The notes beneath the pieces were generated by a model. It saw only the letters and a list, made by a program, of their open reading frames with translations. It was not told the origin of the DNA and did not search any database. Made by a program: the position numbers and the translations under genes. From assembly GCA_038239195.1 (NCBI GenBank), contig JBBSEZ010000282.1:1-13143 (forward strand): DNA of 13,143 bases, read 5' to 3'. This stretch comes from JBBSEZ01 sp038239195. GTDB taxonomy: Bacteria > Planctomycetota > Planctomycetia > Gemmatales > Gemmataceae. This document shows positions 11,237 through 13,143 of this stretch, in pieces (position 1 is the first letter of the stretch; every line of letters begins with the position of its first letter).

Positions 11237-13143
11237 ATGCGCTCCCGATTGTTCCAGATACTCTTCGGCGCGGTCTGCCTCGGCGCATTCGTCGCCGGCA
11301 CCGTTATTGCCGAGGATGAGGCCCCACCACCCATCCCTGCCGAAGAGGCCGTGGCGCCCGTGGCGCCGCCCGACGGCATCGACGTGCAGGCCCGGGGCCC
11401 GGTCCATGAGGCGTTCGCCGAGCCGACCGATGCCAAGGCCGTGCCCGGCATCGTGGTGGGCAAGGAACCGCCCGCCGCCGTGGAGGAGGTGCCGCCCGAC
11501 CAGAAGCCCGAGGGCGACAACGTCATCTGGATACCCGGCTACTGGTCGTGGGACGATGAGACCAAGGACTTCTTGTGGATCAGCGGCTTCTGGCGCGTCG
11601 CCCCGCCCAGCCGGCAGTGGGTTCCCGGCCACTGGCAGAACGTCGAGGAGGGGTGGCAGTGGACCTCGGGCTACTGGGGCGTGCCCGGCACCGAGGAGGA
11701 AGAGTATCTGCCGGCCCCGCCGGAGCCCATCGACGCCGGCCCGTCCATCCCCGCCCCCACACTCACCAGCTCTTACGTCCCCGGCATCTGGACGTTCCAG
11801 GAGACGCGCTACGTCTGGCGGCCCGGCTACTGGCTCGGTTTTCGGCCGGGCTGGGTCTGGTCGCCCGCCCGCTACCAGTGGACGCCGGGCGGCTACCTGT
11901 TCGTCCAGGGCTTCTGGGACCGCCCCCTTTGCGACCGTGGCATGCTGTTCGCCCCCGTGCGCTTCGAGCGCCGCTTGCTGGCCCCCGGCTTCGTCTACCA
12001 GCCCAGTTTCGTCGTCCAGCCCGACTTCCTGATGGGGGCGATGTTCGTCCGGACCGGCAGGCGGCAGTTCTTCTTCGGCGACTATTTCGAGAGGCGCTAT
12101 CGGACGGCGGGCTACGAGTCGTGGATCGATCGCCGAGTCGGCCGCGTGGGCTACGACCCCAACTACGCCTACTACCGGCACACGTTCGCCAGCCACCCGA
12201 CCTGGGAGAGGAACCTGCGTTCCTTGTACACCGCCCGCTACGACGGCTCCGTGCCACGCCCGCCGCGCACGCTGATCCAGCAGAACACGGTCATCAACAA
12301 CATCGTCAACAAGAGGATCACCAACGTCAGGGTCAACAAGACCATCAACATCACCAACATCCAGAACCTCGGCGTGCTGGCGCCGGTGACGAGGATGAAC
12401 AGGGCGCGGGCGACAGGGCTCGCCTCTCTGGGTGGACTGCGCCCCGCGGAGATCAAGGCCCTGCCCATCGTCCGGCAGGTGCGCACCGAGCGCGTCACCA
12501 AGGCGCAGATGGTGCAGGAGAAGAAGGCGATCGCGCACTACAGCGCCGTTTCCCAACAGCGCCGCGTCGTGCAGTCCAAGCTGATCGTGAAAGGCCCGCC
12601 CGTCGTCAAAGGCGCCCCGCCCGTGAAAGGGCCGCCGCCTCACATGGGGGTCCGAACGCCGACGAGGGTGCCGGTGCCGGCCCTGAAGACTGTGCCACCG
12701 ACGGCGATCCGGAACACCGTCAAGGCGCCGCCGCTGCCGGTCCGGCCCAAGGTCAGCGCCAGGCCGGAGCACGTGGTGCCGATCCCCAAGGTGGGCCCGA
12801 AACTGCCCCCGCCGAAGCCCCGGCTGGCACCGGCCCCGCACCCGGCGCCGACGCCCCGGCCGACGCCTCCCAAGGTCGGGCTTCCGCCCGCCCCGCACCC
12901 GGCGCCCGGGTCTCCGCCCAAGGTGGGCCTGCCACCCAGGCCGGCGCCCGCCCCACACCCGGCGCCCCCGCTGCCCGCTCCGCGCCCGGTGGCCCCCGCC
13001 CCGCGCCCGGCGCCGGCCCCGCACCCGGCGCCCGGGTCTCCGCCCAAGGTGGGCCTGCCACCCAGGCCGGCGCCCGCCCCACACCCGGCGCCCCCGCTGC
13101 CCGCTCCGCGCCCGGTGGCCCCCGCCCCGCGCCCGGCGCCCCG
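11237..13143 (+). CDS. secreted WxxGxW-repeat protein with Pro/Ala-rich tail (3' partial)
   Basis: The frame runs open from the ATG at 11237 to the window edge (at least 635 residues, no stop). AGGAGG lies seven bases before the start. A signal peptide (about 1-25, ending VIA-ED) is followed by an acidic Pro-rich linker. Then come WxxGxW motifs: WIPGYW (98-103), WISGFW (114-119), WVPGHW (128-133), WTSGYW (142-147) and WRPGYW (194-199). Next are an aromatic/Arg-rich region (about 200-340), an Asn/Ile-rich segment (349-376) with alternating INNI/VNK/ITNI blocks, a charged helical part (about 400-450), and a tail of PPVKG, PAPHPAP and PPKVGLP units from about 452. The WxxGxW repeat family (Pfam YXWGXW) is of unknown function; secretion and composition suggest an envelope or surface protein. 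The tail is basic (Lys, Arg, His) as well as Pro-rich, which could suit contact with the wall or an acidic polymer; that is inference. Confidence 0.88.
   Translation, partial: MRSRLFQILFGAVCLGAFVAGTVIAEDEAPPPIPAEEAVAPVAPPDGIDVQARGPVHEAFAEPTDAKAVPGIVVGKEPPAAVEEVPPDQKPEGDNVIWIPGYWSWDDETKDFLWISGFWRVAPPSRQWVPGHWQNVEEGWQWTSGYWGVPGTEEEEYLPAPPEPIDAGPSIPAPTLTSSYVPGIWTFQETRYVWRPGYWLGFRPGWVWSPARYQWTPGGYLFVQGFWDRPLCDRGMLFAPVRFERRLLAPGFVYQPSFVVQPDFLMGAMFVRTGRRQFFFGDYFERRYRTAGYESWIDRRVGRVGYDPNYAYYRHTFASHPTWERNLRSLYTARYDGSVPRPPRTLIQQNTVINNIVNKRITNVRVNKTINITNIQNLGVLAPVTRMNRARATGLASLGGLRPAEIKALPIVRQVRTERVTKAQMVQEKKAIAHYSAVSQQRRVVQSKLIVKGPPVVKGAPPVKGPPPHMGVRTPTRVPVPALKTVPPTAIRNTVKAPPLPVRPKVSARPEHVVPIPKVGPKLPPPKPRLAPAPHPAPTPRPTPPKVGLPPAPHPAPGSPPKVGLPPRPAPAPHPAPPLPAPRPVAPAPRPAPAPHPAPGSPPKVGLPPRPAPAPHPAPPLPAPRPVAPAPRPAP
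12890..13141 (+). repeat. 126-bp exact tandem repeat encoding a 42-residue unit
   Basis: Bases 12890-13014 and 13016-13140 are identical over 125 positions, a tandem period of 126 bases (42 codons, in frame). Each unit encodes a PAPHPAPGSPPKVGLPP segment followed by further Pro/Ala/Arg units. The second copy ends at the window edge, so more copies may follow. A degenerate related unit (PAPTPRPTPPKVGLPP) lies just before the first copy. The exactness, against the divergence of the earlier unit, points to recent duplication by slippage or unequal recombination. Confidence 0.9.

Noticed and set aside
11054..13084. 676-codon minus-strand open frame opposite the WxxGxW gene
   Set aside because: Its composition is Arg/Gly/His-rich with no domain, and it mirrors a plus-strand gene with a signal peptide, a strong ribosome site and known repeat motifs. 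It is open only because of extreme G/C bias.

Overview
The window is uniformly very GC-rich, with strongly G/C-biased third codon positions, so long antisense open frames shadow most real genes. Nine protein genes are supported. The content suggests a planctomycete, perhaps near the Gemmata group: WxxGxW-repeat secreted protein, CxxC-headed secreted helical-repeat proteins, an Rpn-type PD-(D/E)xK protein, a MR/MLE enolase-superfamily enzyme and short interspersed palindromes. That placement is inference from gene content; no rRNA or marker gene is present.

Layout. 1-262: leader with an A/T-rich patch and a run of ten C. 263-2807 (+): tight three-gene operon with ATGA stop/start overlaps: ABC-2 exporter ATPase, its permease, and an exported thioredoxin-fold protein without cysteines. 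2808-2863: long near-perfect palindrome between convergent genes, a likely bidirectional terminator or interspersed repeat. 2870-5312 (-): two paralogous secreted proteins, each with a CxxC at the predicted mature N-terminus and a helical-repeat C-terminal half. 5313-5611: divergent intergenic region with a candidate promoter and a spaced direct repeat. 5612-6931 (+): exported alpha/beta-hydrolase-like protein whose nucleophile elbow lacks serine. 7009-8367 (+): MR/MLE enolase-superfamily enzyme with intact catalytic residues. 8333-10835 (-): MFS transporter followed 25 bp later by an Rpn-family nuclease-like gene whose 3' end overlaps the enolase-family gene tail to tail. 10836-11236: divergent intergenic region with a perfect 10-bp-arm hairpin. 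11237 to the end (+): secreted WxxGxW protein with a long Pro/Ala-rich tail, still open at the window edge inside a 126-bp tandem repeat.

How the genes work together. The ABC trio is probably one export unit. The two CxxC/helical-repeat proteins look like a tandem duplication and are probably co-transcribed. MFS and Rpn may share a transcript by position only. There is no CRISPR array, tRNA, rRNA, insertion sequence or recognisable defence island. The best candidates for undescribed biology are the twin CxxC/helical-repeat secreted proteins, the serine-less hydrolase-fold protein encoded divergently beside them, and the cysteine-less thioredoxin-fold partner of the ABC exporter.
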